A stretch of 53,685 nt of DNA from Paracoccus thiocyanatus. Its GTDB lineage: Bacteria; Pseudomonadota; Alphaproteobacteria; Rhodobacterales; Rhodobacteraceae. The notes beneath the pieces were generated by a model. It was not told the origin of the DNA. It did not search any database and saw only the letters and a program-made list of their open reading frames with translations. The DNA is taken from NCBI RefSeq assembly GCF_900156255.1, contig NZ_FTMK01000020.1:1-53685 (forward strand). Reading direction: 5' to 3'. A program made the position numbers and the translations under genes. Below, piece after piece: positions 41,518 to 50,659 of this stretch; within the stretch, counting starts at the first letter, position 1; each line of letters begins with the position of its first letter.

Positions 41518-42720
41518 ATGAGAAAGTTTCGTCTCAGCAATATGGCGGCATGCGCGCTTGCGGCCTGCGCCGCATGGCCGGCAGGCCCGGCGGCGGCCGA
41601 GGTCGCCATCGGGGTCCTGGTGCCCACGACCGGGGTGCTGGCGCCCCTGGGCAACGACATGCGCAACGGCTTTCTGCTGGCCGCGAAGGGCGCCACCGTC
41701 AAGGGCGAGCCGGTCAGGCTGATCGTCGAGGACACCGGCGCCAATCCCGCCAATGGGTTGCGCAAGGCGCAAAAGCTGGTGCTGGAGGACGAGGTCCCGC
41801 TGCTGCTGGGCATGGCGAGCAGCGCGGTCACGCTGGGCATCAACGCGCAGGCGCCGCGGCTGAACGTGCCTATCGTTACAACCAATGCCCAGGCGGTGCC
41901 TGTCACCGGCGAGCAGTGCAGCCGCTTCATGTTCCGCACCGTGCCCCATGACGGCAATACCGCCAAGGCCAGCGCAGCGATGTTCGCCGAGCGTCCCGAC
42001 CTGATCGAACGGAAATGGTTCGTGGTCTATCACGACTATGCCTATGGCCTGTCCAACAAGGCCGAGTTTTCGCATATCCCCGGCATCCAGATCGCCGGAG
42101 AGGCCGGCCGCCCGATGGGGACGGCGGACTGGTCCAGCGCCATCTCGCAGATCCAGGCCAGCGATGCCGACGGCATCTATCTGGCGCTGGCGGTGGGCGA
42201 CGACCTGGCCGCCTTTGTCAACCAGGCGCGCGGCTATGGGCTGGACATGCCGATCATGACCCCGGCGGGCATCCCCGACACGATGCTTCAGGCGCTTGGC
42301 AAGAACGGCGTCGGCATGATCGCCAACGGGCTGACCGCATCGTGGATGCAAGAGGACGAGAACCCGCAGATCGCGGAACTGGTCAAGGCCTATCACGACG
42401 AATACGGCATCGTGCCGGGCTATCAGGCCATTCAGGCCTATGCGGGCATGCAGTTCGTGCTGGCCGCGCTGGAGGCCGCGGACGAGATCTCGACCGATGC
42501 CATCATCGCTGCGCTTGAGAACACCGCGGCCGAAACCGTGGTGGGCCCCATCGACATCCGCGCCGAGGATCATCAGGGCATGCAGGGCACCTTCGTCGCC
42601 GAGGCGGTCGCGCTGGACCCGCCGCGGCACGGCGCGTCCATCGGCTGGAAACCCGTCACGCAGATGAGCTGGGACCAGATCAACCTGCTTCCCGAAGAAA
42701 CCGGGTGCAAGGGTTTCTGA
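41518..42720 (+). CDS. ABC substrate-binding protein (LivK-like)
   Basis: A 400-residue periplasmic binding protein. Signal peptide to about residue 27 (PAGPAAAEVAIG), then the Periplas_BP_6 fold: GVLVPTTGVLAPLGNDMRNGFLLA, LLGMASSAVTLG, VTTNAQAVPVTGEQ. It supplies LivHMGF with substrate. The ATG at 41518 has a GGAGGAG site. Binding-site residues do not identify the ligand. Confidence 0.93.
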   Translation: MRKFRLSNMAACALAACAAWPAGPAAAEVAIGVLVPTTGVLAPLGNDMRNGFLLAAKGATVKGEPVRLIVEDTGANPANGLRKAQKLVLEDEVPLLLGMASSAVTLGINAQAPRLNVPIVTTNAQAVPVTGEQCSRFMFRTVPHDGNTAKASAAMFAERPDLIERKWFVVYHDYAYGLSNKAEFSHIPGIQIAGEAGRPMGTADWSSAISQIQASDADGIYLALAVGDDLAAFVNQARGYGLDMPIMTPAGIPDTMLQALGKNGVGMIANGLTASWMQEDENPQIAELVKAYHDEYGIVPGYQAIQAYAGMQFVLAALEAADEISTDAIIAALENTAAETVVGPIDIRAEDHQGMQGTFVAEAVALDPPRHGASIGWKPVTQMSWDQINLLPEETGCKGF

Positions 42721-42758
42721 CCCCACCCCCCGCCACGCTTTGACAGGAAAGAGCAGCC

Positions 42759-43961
42759 ATGGCCGGAAAGCCGCTATCCATCGGTTTGATCCTGTTCTGC
42801 CAGGTCTCGGCCATGACGCTGTGGTTCTCGGCCACGGCGGCGGCGACGGCGCTGGTGGCCGATGGCACCCTGTCGGGCCAGCAGGCGGGCCTGTTGACCG
42901 GCGCGGTGCAGCTTGGCTTCGTCGCTGGGACCCTGCTTAGCGCGCTGACCGGCATGGCCGACCGCTTCGATCCCCGGCGGCTGTTCGCCGCCTCGGCCAT
43001 CGGCGGGGCGGCGGCCAATGCGCTTTTGCTGGTCACGGGCTTCGACGGAGCGGGGACCGTGGTGCTGCGCTTTGTCACCGGCATGGCGCTGGCCGGGGTC
43101 TATCCCGTGGGCATGAAGATGGCCGCGGGCTGGACGCAGAAGGGCATAGGGCTGATGATCGGCGTGCTGGTGGGCGCGCTGACGCTGGGATCGTCGCTGC
43201 CGCACCTGTTCAACGCGGTGGTCGGGCTGGACTGGCGCACCACGATCGCCATCTCCAGCCTTTGCGCGGCCAGCGCGGCGGGGGCGATCCTGTTCTCGGG
43301 TCTTGGCCCGCATCTGCGAAGCGCCGCCCGCTTTCGCCTGTCCGAGGCCCGGCAGGCCGTGCTGCGCAAGCCGGTGCTGCTGGCGAATGCCGGATATCTT
43401 GGCCATATGTGGGAACTTTACGCCATGTGGGCCTGGATCGGCGTGTTCCTGGAATGGGCGCTGGCGCAGGCGGAAAGCCCGCTGGCGGCGCAATCGGGGC
43501 TTATCACCTTCGCGGTGATCGCGACGGGGGCCATCGGCTGCGTGGTGGCCGGGATGCTGGCCGACCGCTTGGGCCGCACCACCGTCACCATGGCGGCCAT
43601 GGCGATCAGCGGCGCCTGCGCCCTGTTGATCGGCCTGACCCCGGCGGTGGGCGCCTTTGCCGTCATTGCCGTCGCGCTGATCTGGGGCGTCAGCGTGGTC
43701 GCCGATTCGGCGCAGTTCTCGGCCAGCGTCGCGGAACTGTCCGAGCCCGAACTGGTCGGCACCATGCTGACGCTTCAGACCTGCATGGGCTTTCTGCTGA
43801 CCTTCATCATCATCCAGGCCATGCCGCTGATCGTCGCGGCCAGCGGCTGGCGCTACGCCTTTGCCACGCTGGCCATCGGCCCATGGCTGGGCGTGCTGGC
43901 CATGTGGCGGCTGCGTCGGCTGCCCGAGGCCACACTGCTGGCCAAGGCCGGCGTTGAATAG
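42759..43961 (+). CDS. MFS transporter
   Basis: A 400-residue major facilitator superfamily carrier with about twelve helices. The N-terminal half has FSATAAATAL and the loop motif GMADRFDPRRLF; the symmetric loop in the second half is GMLADRLGRTTV. MALAGVYPVGMKMAAGW resembles organic-anion symporters. A GACAGGAAAG site precedes the ATG. It lies between livK and the enoyl-CoA hydratase gene, a second transport route for the same island; substrate unknown. Confidence 0.9.
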   Translation: MAGKPLSIGLILFCQVSAMTLWFSATAAATALVADGTLSGQQAGLLTGAVQLGFVAGTLLSALTGMADRFDPRRLFAASAIGGAAANALLLVTGFDGAGTVVLRFVTGMALAGVYPVGMKMAAGWTQKGIGLMIGVLVGALTLGSSLPHLFNAVVGLDWRTTIAISSLCAASAAGAILFSGLGPHLRSAARFRLSEARQAVLRKPVLLANAGYLGHMWELYAMWAWIGVFLEWALAQAESPLAAQSGLITFAVIATGAIGCVVAGMLADRLGRTTVTMAAMAISGACALLIGLTPAVGAFAVIAVALIWGVSVVADSAQFSASVAELSEPELVGTMLTLQTCMGFLLTFIIIQAMPLIVAASGWRYAFATLAIGPWLGVLAMWRLRRLPEATLLAKAGVE

Positions 43962-43985
43962 AAATCTTCAGCAACGGAGGTCCCG

Positions 43986-44804
43986 ATGGAATGGGATACG
44001 CTTCTTTACGACCAGCCCGAGCCGGGCATCGCCGTCGTCACCTTCAACCGGCCGGAACGTGCCAATGCCATGAACCAGCACATGCTGGCCGAGCTGGACG
44101 AACTGTGCGCGCTGATCTCGCGCGATGACAGCATCCGGGCGGTTATCGTCACCGGCGCGGGCAAGGCGTTCTCGTCCGGCTTCGATCTCAAGGCCCAGGC
44201 CGAGGCGACGCCGCAGGGCGTGCGGGAATGGGAGCCGGTGCTGGAGGCCGATTTCCGCGGCATCATGTCCTTTTGGAACCTGGCGGTCCCGACCATCGCG
44301 GCGGTGAACGGCGCGGCGCTTGCCGGCGGCTTCGAACTGATGATGGGATGCGACCTGGCGCTTTCCACGGAAAGCGCGGTCTTCGGCGAGCCGGAGCTGA
44401 AATTCGGCGCCGGCATCGTCGCCATGCTGCTGCCCTGGCACGTGCCGCCCAAGATCGCCAAGGGCGTGATCTTCACCGGCGAGGATTCGATCTCGGCGTC
44501 CCAGGCGCTGGACTGGGGCCTGATCAACCGCATCGTGCCGGCCGAGGATCTGCTGGCGGAGGCCGTGGCGCTGGCCCGGCGGATATCGCGGCTGGACGCG
44601 ATGGCGATGCGGCGGACCAAGCAGGCGATGCACCGCAGCTATGAGCTGATGGGGATGCAGGCGGCGCTGCGCGCCTCGCTGGATATCGACATTCTGCTGG
44701 AAGGCGAGGGGACGGATCTGAAGCGCGGCTTTCTCAAGGTGCTGCGCGATGAAGGATTGGGCAAGGCACTGGCGTGGCGCGAGGCGCGCTTTGCCGAAAC
44801 GTGA
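43986..44804 (+). CDS. enoyl-CoA hydratase/isomerase family protein
   Basis: A 272-residue crotonase-fold enzyme. The oxyanion-hole segments are SSGFDLKAQ and NGAALAGGFELMMGCDLAL; the position of a catalytic Glu is in FGEPELKFG. It hydrates or isomerises enoyl-CoA thioesters. Two crotonase Glu residues are usual for hydratases; here only the later one is plainly seen, so isomerase or another crotonase activity is possible. A GGAGG site precedes the start and AcuI follows after 22 bp. Confidence 0.9.
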   Translation: MEWDTLLYDQPEPGIAVVTFNRPERANAMNQHMLAELDELCALISRDDSIRAVIVTGAGKAFSSGFDLKAQAEATPQGVREWEPVLEADFRGIMSFWNLAVPTIAAVNGAALAGGFELMMGCDLALSTESAVFGEPELKFGAGIVAMLLPWHVPPKIAKGVIFTGEDSISASQALDWGLINRIVPAEDLLAEAVALARRISRLDAMAMRRTKQAMHRSYELMGMQAALRASLDIDILLEGEGTDLKRGFLKVLRDEGLGKALAWREARFAET

Positions 44805-44826
44805 CATCAGGGGAAAGGAAGAAATC

Positions 44827-45813
44827 ATGTTCGACGCAATCCTGATCGACAAGGACGAAAGCGGATATTCGGCCAGGCTGGCGCAGTTGGACGACGATGC
44901 GCTGCCCGAAGGCGACCTGACGGTCGAGATCGAATGGTCCACGATGAATTACAAGGATGCGCTGGCGCTGACCGGGAAAAGCCCGGTCGTGCGCCGCTTT
45001 CCCATGGTGCCCGGCATCGACTTTGCCGGCACCGTGATCCAGTCGGGCAGCGATGCGTTCAGGCCGGGCGACAAGGTGGTCTATACCGGCTTCGGCCTGG
45101 GCGAGACGCAATGGGGTGGCTATGCGCAAAAGATGCGGGTGTCTTCAGAGCGGACGCTGAAACTGCCCGAGGGTCTGGACGCAAGGCAGGCGATGGTGAT
45201 CGGCACGGCCGGATTCACCGCGATGCTATCCGTTCTCGCTCTTGAACGGCATGGCGTGACACCGGGCGACGGCGACATTCTGGTGACTGGGGCGACGGGT
45301 GGCGTCGGCAGTTTTGCCGTGAAGCTGCTGGCCGGCCGGGGCTACCGGGTCATCGCGGCAACCGGCAAGGCCAGCGCAGGTGAATATCTGACGGGTCTGG
45401 GCGCCGCCGAAATCCTTGATCGGGCCGAGCTTTCGGCGCCGGGCAAGCCGCTGGGCCGTGAACGCTGGATCGGCGCAATCGATGCCGTGGGCGGGCATAC
45501 CCTGGCCAATGTCTGTGCGGGCACGAAATATGGCGGTGTCGTTGCCGCCTGCGGCCTGGCCGAAAGCATGGACTTTCCCGCCAGCGTCGCCCCGTTCATC
45601 CTGCGTGGGGTGACGCTGGTCGGGATCGACAGCGGGTTCTGCCCGATGGATCTGCGCGTCCGGGCCTGGCAGGCGCTGGCGAAGGAAGTCGATGCCGACA
45701 CGTTCGCCCAGGTTGCGAGCCAGATCGGTCTTGCAGAAGTGCTAGACCGCGCGCCGGACCTGCTGGCCGGAAAAATTCAAGGACGCCTTATCGTCAAGAT
45801 CCAGGAAAGCTGA
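44827..45813 (+). CDS. acuI: acrylyl-CoA reductase-like MDR oxidoreductase (AcuI/YhdH)
   Basis: A 328-residue zinc-free medium-chain reductase. It opens MFDAILIDKDESGY and has STMNYKDALALTGKSPVVRRFPMVPGIDFAG, the NADPH motif VTGATGGVGSFAV and FILRGVTLVGIDSGFCP, all typical of AcuI/YhdH. AcuI reduces acrylyl-CoA to propionyl-CoA, detoxifying acrylate from DMSP or 3-hydroxypropionate routes. ATG at 44827 with a GGAAAGGAAG site. The neighbouring hydratase and ligase fit reduction of an unsaturated CoA ester, though the exact substrate may differ. Confidence 0.88.
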   Translation: MFDAILIDKDESGYSARLAQLDDDALPEGDLTVEIEWSTMNYKDALALTGKSPVVRRFPMVPGIDFAGTVIQSGSDAFRPGDKVVYTGFGLGETQWGGYAQKMRVSSERTLKLPEGLDARQAMVIGTAGFTAMLSVLALERHGVTPGDGDILVTGATGGVGSFAVKLLAGRGYRVIAATGKASAGEYLTGLGAAEILDRAELSAPGKPLGRERWIGAIDAVGGHTLANVCAGTKYGGVVAACGLAESMDFPASVAPFILRGVTLVGIDSGFCPMDLRVRAWQALAKEVDADTFAQVASQIGLAEVLDRAPDLLAGKIQGRLIVKIQES

Positions 45814-45863
45814 CGCCAGCCACCGACAGGTCGCCGGACGTTCTCAACGGTCGCGGCTTTTGC

Positions 45864-45891
45864 CCGCGCGGATGATCTGCCGTCCGCGCGG
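45864..45891 (+). other. hairpin between acuI and the OYE pseudogene
   Basis: CCGCGCGGA (45864-45872) pairs with TCCGCGCGG (45883-45891), a perfect 9-bp stem with a 10-base loop. No T-run follows, so it is probably not an intrinsic terminator; it may stabilise the acuI transcript end. Confidence 0.45.
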
Positions 45892-45945
45892 CTGAATACG
45901 GATGCCGCGACATTCTCCAAAGAACCCAAGTTGCGAGAAGGTGCG

Positions 45946-47169
45946 ATGAGACCGCAAGACATCACAAGGGAAGTGAGAAACGAGGGCGCGCCGCTTCTTT
46001 TTTCCCCCCTGACCCTCAGGGGCGTTACCGCGCGCAACCGGCTCATGCTGGCGCCGATGAACCAGCACCGGGCCAAAGACGGTTTTGCAGATGACGGGTT
46101 GCTGGTCCACCTTGGCAAATTTGCCTTGGGTGGGTTCGGTATCGTGATGACGGAAGCCTCTGCCGTCTTGGAAACCGGCCGGATCGGACCGGCAGATCTG
46201 GGGATTTGGTCTGACGATCACATCCCAGGACTGAAGCGCGTGACGACCTATCTGCGCAGCCGCGGCGCGCTAAGTGCCATGCAGATCTGCCACGGCGGCA
46301 GGAAAGGGGCCATTCAACGTCCCTGGCACGGTTTCGGACCACTTGACCAGACCGACATGGCGCGGGGGGATAATCCGTGGCCCTTGGTAAGCGCCACGGC
46401 AGAGGCCGTAGGTCCCGGTCATGCGACACCGAAAGCCTTGGATCGGGAAGGCATTGACAAGGTTGTCGCGGCCTTTGCCGATGCCGCGTCCAGGGCGGAC
46501 AAGGCCGGCTTCGACATTCTCGAAATCCATGGCGGACATGGCTACCTGATCGCCAGCTTCCTGACCCCGGTGGTCAATCGGCGCACGGATGAATATGGCG
46601 GAAATCTGGCTGACAGGATGCGCTTCGCGCTTGAGGTCGCCACCGCTGTCCGGCGGCGCTGGCCAAGCTCCAAGCCGCTCTTTTTCCGCATGTAGAGTAT
46701 TGACGGTCATCCCCAGGGATGGACCCTGGCCGATTCTGTCGTATTGGCGCGCGCTCTCAAGTCGATCGGGGTCGACTTGATTGATTGCTCGTCGGGCGGA
46801 TTGCGCGTATCCACGGCCATCGAGAATGCGCTTCGCTACCCAGGCTATCAGGTCGAATATTCATCGGCCATCCGGCGTGACGCTGATGTGGCGACGGGGG
46901 CCGTCGGCCTGATTCTGGACGGCCCGCAAGCCGAAGCGATCCTTGCGGCGGGTCAGGCCGATCTAATCATCGTCGGCCGACAGGCGCTCTACGATCCTTT
47001 CTTTGCCCATCACGCGGCGCAGGCCCTTGGCTACGACCCGGATTTCGAAGACTGGGATGTCTCTGCCGGCTGGTGGCTCGCGAAAAGACGCAAAGGACTG
47101 GAGGCCATCGGCCTTTCCGGTTCAGGCGATGCCGCCTTGGCCCGCGCGATAAGGCGTGATCTTGAATAG
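45946..47169 (+). pseudogene. Old Yellow Enzyme-family oxidoreductase interrupted by TAG
   Basis: One frame from 45946 (MRPQDITREV) to 47169 with a single TAG at 46693-46695. Part 1 has NRLMLAPMNQH, the flavin/substrate segments QICHGGRKG and EIHGGHGYLIASFLTP, and NRRTDEYGG. Part 2 has SIDGHPQGWTL, IDCSSGG and ADLIIVGRQALYDP. Together they make a ~407-residue YqjM-like FMN ene-reductase. The stop falls in FFRM-stop-SIDG, where relatives carry a small residue such as Ser, so a TCG to TAG change is the simplest reading. Without readthrough the FMN phosphate-binding half is lost. Confidence 0.82.
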
Positions 47170-47249
47170 CCCCGTGTTTTCTGGGACAGGGCGGACAGTT
47201 GCGGCTGTCAACAGCGGGCAAAATTCTAGCCGCTGTGTGGTTCATCGGT

Positions 47250-47373
47250 GCGGCCGCATGCGCGCGGGTTGCATCCTACCGTTTATCCATGCGACCTTCC
47301 CGCCGGAACGTGCCGCCGAGGCGCTAAGCTTCTGGCCTCGCGCCGCGCCAATGGCAGGATCGTCGTCCATTAA
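47250..47373 (+). pseudogene. C-terminal stub of an MDR quinone oxidoreductase-like gene
   Basis: FIHATFPPERAAEAL in one frame and LLASRRANGRIVVH-stop in the next (frameshift near 47330) together match the C-terminal end of zinc-binding dehydrogenase / quinone oxidoreductase proteins. Everything upstream of ~47250 is gone. The final TAA overlaps the ribosome site of the next gene, so the genes were once adjacent in one operon. Confidence 0.65.
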
Positions 47374-47385
47374 GGAGGCTTTTCC

Positions 47386-48531
47386 GTGACAGCTCCGCTT
47401 TCCGGTTTGCGTATCATCGAGCTTGCGGGCATCGGCCCAGGCCCATTCGCGGCAATGATGCTGGCCGATCATGGTGCCGAGGTGATCCGTGTCGAGCGGC
47501 CGGGTGGGGTGCAGGCCGGCCCCGAAATCTCGCCTTACCGCGACATCCTGTTGCGTTCCCGCAAAAGGATCGGGTTAGATCTTAAAACCCCAGAAGCCCG
47601 GACAGTGCTTTTCGACCTGATTCAGAAAGCTGATGGTCTTATCGAAGGCTATCGTCCCGGCGTAATGGAGCGGCTTGGTCTTGAGCCCGCCCGGCTACTG
47701 GAACTGAATCCCAAGCTGGTCATTGGGCGGATGACGGGCTGGGGCCAGACCGGGCCGATGGCGCAAATGGCCGGCCATGACCTGAACTATATCGCGCTTT
47801 CCGGCGCGCTGCATGGAGTCGGCCGCAAAGGTGATAAGCCGGTAATACCGCTTAATCTATTTGGCGATTTCGGGGGCGGCGGGATGCTTCTGGCTTTCGG
47901 GATGCTTGCAGCATTGACCCACGCCAGGGCAACGGGACAAGGTCAAGTGGTCGATGCCGCGATGACCGAAGGCGTCGGCCTTCTGATGGCGATGCTTCAG
48001 ACCTTCCGCCAGGTTGGGATTTGGCGTGACGAGCGTGGCGTGAACCTGTTGGATGGTGGCGCGCATTTTTACGACACCTATGAGACGGCGGATGGTAAAT
48101 ATATTGCTGTCGCCGCGATTGAGCCGAAATTCTATCGGAAATTGCTTGAAATCGCCGGGCTTGCCGATGATCCGGCCTTTGGCGATCAGATGAATGCCGA
48201 TGACTGGGACAGCCTGCGGGCGCGGCTGACGGAAGTATTCCTTGGCCGGACACGCAAGGAATGGGATACCGTTTTCATGGGCACCGACGCCTGTTATGCA
48301 CCCGTTCTGTCGATGGAGGAGGCGACACGCCATCCGCAGGCGCAAGCCCGAGGCAGTTTCGTCGCGGCCGACGGCGTGATCCAACCTGCGCCTGCGCCGC
48401 GCTATTCGCACAGTGATACGGTGCCGCCTCGAATGTGGAGCGCTGCGACGGATACGACTGAACTATTGGAAAGCCTCGGCTATGAACAGGACCGGATCAA
48501 TGCGCTTTCGGTCGCGAAGGTGATTGACTAG
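47386..48531 (+). CDS. alpha-methylacyl-CoA racemase-like CoA transferase family III protein
   Basis: A 381-residue CaiB/BaiF-family enzyme starting PLSGLRIIELAGIGPGPFAAMMLADHGAEVIRVERP, typical of alpha-methylacyl-CoA racemase. The racemase acid/base residues of the M. tuberculosis enzyme (His126, Asp156, Glu241) correspond, with a constant +5 offset, to His131 (AGHDLNYIALSG), Asp161 (FGDFGGGG) and Glu246 (AAIEPKFY), which favours epimerisation of 2-methylacyl-CoA over CoA transfer. GTG start with a perfect AAGGAGG site. It points to 2-methyl-branched intermediates in this island. Confidence 0.92.
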   Translation: MTAPLSGLRIIELAGIGPGPFAAMMLADHGAEVIRVERPGGVQAGPEISPYRDILLRSRKRIGLDLKTPEARTVLFDLIQKADGLIEGYRPGVMERLGLEPARLLELNPKLVIGRMTGWGQTGPMAQMAGHDLNYIALSGALHGVGRKGDKPVIPLNLFGDFGGGGMLLAFGMLAALTHARATGQGQVVDAAMTEGVGLLMAMLQTFRQVGIWRDERGVNLLDGGAHFYDTYETADGKYIAVAAIEPKFYRKLLEIAGLADDPAFGDQMNADDWDSLRARLTEVFLGRTRKEWDTVFMGTDACYAPVLSMEEATRHPQAQARGSFVAADGVIQPAPAPRYSHSDTVPPRMWSAATDTTELLESLGYEQDRINALSVAKVID

Positions 48532-48663
48532 CGCATCGGTTTTTCAGGGGGGCAGAGCGATTTGCGCATGATGCCCCCAGAAGCATTTGAAGCTGATACA
48601 CAAGGTCGGGCGCTGTAATTGGACGCTGTGTGACGCCAGGGGAGTGCAGAAGCTCGGCGATGT
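48532..48663. other. intergenic region, nothing recognised
   Basis: About 130 bases between the convergent racemase and secreted-protein genes. No clear terminator or gene. Confidence 0.4.
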
Positions 48664-49353
48664 TCAATCCCCGGTACTTTTTCGCGGCACGCAATGGGGC
48701 TCGCGGTTCCGGCTGAGACCACCGCCCCAGTTCCAGCGGTTGACGAGACGCCACTCGATCCGTTCGCATTCGCCACCACCTTCGGCCGCCGAGGGCGCCT
48801 GGCGCCCGTCGCCCTCTTGGGGGTCGGGTGCAGGCTCGGGGGAAGGAAGGCTGACGTCGAACAGAAAGACCGTCAGCATTTCGGCATCCGGCGCGGCTCC
48901 CGCGTTTTCCGTGGGAATGCGGCGCAGGGTGAACTTGGCGTCCTCTGGCCCGACCTGGCCGGTCAGGACCATGTGAAAGCCCTCCATCTCGGTCACGGAC
49001 AGGACGCGGCCCGCCGCCGTGATCTCGGTCGGCCCGGCCTCCGAAAGACTAAGCCACACGCCCTTCCTGTCCGAAGCAACGGTCACGCTCAGATCAAGGC
49101 TGCCGCCGTCGTCCAGCGCTGCCGTGGTGCTGAACAGGATCCGGTCCTCACCCGCGGCGGAAAACCGCACCTCGGCGTCACCCCAGGCGCGGTGGATGCG
49201 GTGGCCGCCGTCAGCGGGGAACGCCTCGACCGTCATGCGCCCGGTATAGGGCGCGCCGATGGTCGCCGGAAACGGGCCGGGTTCGCCGAGGGCTGGTGTG
49301 ACGGCCAGCACTCCGGCCAACAGCCCACTGATCGAGAAGCGGGTTCGTTTCAT
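48664..49353 (-). CDS. secreted hypothetical protein
   Basis: A 229-residue exported protein: signal peptide MKRTRFSISGLLAGVLAVTP..G, then a beta-rich domain (YTGRMTVEAFPADGGHRIHRAWGDAEVRF) and a charged, Pro-rich tail (PSPEPAPDPQEGDGRQ). No family recognised. The start at 49353 is chosen because it gives the signal peptide, but its ribosome site is weak. It stands alone between the racemase gene and the CBS gene. Confidence 0.6.
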   Translation of the reverse strand: MKRTRFSISGLLAGVLAVTPALGEPGPFPATIGAPYTGRMTVEAFPADGGHRIHRAWGDAEVRFSAAGEDRILFSTTAALDDGGSLDLSVTVASDRKGVWLSLSEAGPTEITAAGRVLSVTEMEGFHMVLTGQVGPEDAKFTLRRIPTENAGAAPDAEMLTVFLFDVSLPSPEPAPDPQEGDGRQAPSAAEGGGECERIEWRLVNRWNWGGGLSRNREPHCVPRKSTGD

Positions 49354-49561
49354 TGCTTCGTTTTTATCTTGGTTTCTCACTTCAAGACGTCCGGCAAGCC
49401 ACCGGCCTTGGCCCCGGCGTGCTGATTGGCGTCTGTCCGCCGGTCGGGTCGCGCGGATCAAGGTTCATTTGGCTGTCTCGATGATGGTTCTGGCACGGGC
49501 CAGCGTTCAGCACCGGCTAAGAGCCAGTTGCGGCACCCGACGCCGATCAGGCGCAGGGCGC
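49354..49561. other. intergenic region, nothing recognised
   Basis: About 200 bases upstream of the secreted protein and downstream of the CBS gene; presumably the promoter of the former. No motif stands out. Confidence 0.4.
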
Positions 49562-50002
49562 TTAGCGATAGCCGATATTCATGACATAATCGTGCAGCAG
49601 GTTTTCCTCCTCCTGGACTTCTTGCAGCAGCGTTTGAAGAACGTCGCGCGCATTCAGCACGCCAAGCGGGTGGCGGTTTGCATCGACGACCGGAATGTTC
49701 TTGAAGCCGCGGGTCTTCATGACGTCCCAGACATCCTGCAACCACCCGTCCGGGGTCACGATGGTGACGTCGCGCGTCATCGCCTGGACGATAGGTGCGG
49801 TGCAACTGGCGCCGGCACAGCGACCCGTCTGACGGACCACGTCGGTCTTGGTCAGGACGCCTGCCAGGCGGCCGGCAGCATCGCAGACCAGCAGCATGTC
49901 GCAGCCCTCGCCAAGCCGCCTTGCCGCTTGCAGAAGTGCCGCGCTCACATCGATCGATTGCAGATGCCGGCGCGCGGTAGGCAGAAATTTCTGGATAAGC
50001 AC
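49562..50002 (-). CDS. CBS-domain protein
   Basis: A 146-residue protein of two CBS motifs: LLVCDAAGRLAGVLTKTDVV and NIPVVDANRHPLGVLNARDVLQTLL. CBS pairs bind adenine nucleotides or similar ligands and sense energy state. A Cys-rich insert (GRCAGASCTAP) separates the halves. A C-terminal helix (EVQEEENLLHDYVM) follows. It lies downstream of the DUF6522 and Rrf2 genes on the same strand, about 190 bp apart. Partner unknown. Confidence 0.88.
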   Translation of the reverse strand: MLIQKFLPTARRHLQSIDVSAALLQAARRLGEGCDMLLVCDAAGRLAGVLTKTDVVRQTGRCAGASCTAPIVQAMTRDVTIVTPDGWLQDVWDVMKTRGFKNIPVVDANRHPLGVLNARDVLQTLLQEVQEEENLLHDYVMNIGYR

Positions 50003-50190
50003 GTGAACCCCTTCCTAAGCCATCAGCGCGACGCGCAGCCTAGAGGCGATGCCGAACACGGATCGCCGCCACGGTGACGAACCGCGCGCCGGAACGAACG
50101 TAGTCCTGGACCAGGACCTGGAGCCCAAGCGCCGCATGGTGATGCGCCGCGGCCGCCTCAGACGCGGTCCCTGGTCCGAGCGGTCGACGA
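50003..50190. other. intergenic region with no supported gene
   Basis: About 190 bases. One leftward frame shows a protein-like end (VLVQDYVRSGARFVTVAAI) but no credible start or ribosome site, so I do not call a gene; it may be the remnant of a small ORF. Confidence 0.35.
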
Positions 50191-50637
50191 TCACGGCGCC
50201 TCTCCTTGTAGGGATGTTCGGCGCGGCGGGTCGATGCTGATCGCGATCGGATCGCTGGCGGGGAAGGTCCCTTGCAGCGCCAGGTCGAGAAGCGTCTCGG
50301 TATGGGCTTGTCCCGGATCCTGCCCGCTCGCCGGCGGCTCATGATCCGCGCCGGCCGCCGGCATTCGGCTTTCGGGGCCGGGTGGTGCGGCGAAATCCAG
50401 CGCGCCGCAGGTCAGAATCCTGCCGCTTTCGTCTGCGGTGATGCGGATGCGGCGGCTGGACGAGAAGAAGATCAGCCGCACCGTGCCGGCATCCTTGCCC
50501 TCGCCGCGCTCGAACCGGCTGGTGATCGTGCCGTCGCGCATGCCCTGCCGCAAATCATCGGCGCTGATCCCGAATGCCTTGGCCAGAACATCCGCGTCGA
50601 TCCTGGCGCCGTCTTGCTGCAATTCGATCCCAGGCAT
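50191..50637 (-). CDS. DUF6522-like protein with FPASDPI tail
   Basis: A 148-residue cytosolic protein. The N-terminal ~90 residues (ELQQDGARIDADVLAKAFGISADDLRQGMRDGTITSRFERG..IRITADESGRIL) resemble the DUF6522 family found beside denitrification and NO-response genes. After a Pro/Ala linker, the C-terminus has LLDLALQGTFPASDPIAI, a short motif common in small stress proteins. The gene lies 22 bp downstream of the Rrf2 regulator gene, probably co-transcribed. Function unknown. Confidence 0.7.
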   Translation of the reverse strand: MPGIELQQDGARIDADVLAKAFGISADDLRQGMRDGTITSRFERGEGKDAGTVRLIFFSSSRRIRITADESGRILTCGALDFAAPPGPESRMPAAGADHEPPASGQDPGQAHTETLLDLALQGTFPASDPIAISIDPPRRTSLQGEAP

Positions 50638-50659
50638 CGCCCCCCTCTCTTTCCCCGCC

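Noticed and set aside
50040..50342. 100-residue - strand ORF overlapping the DUF6522 gene
   Set aside because: Its N-terminal two thirds are an out-of-frame reading of the DUF6522 gene; only the last ~40 residues look protein-like and lack a start.
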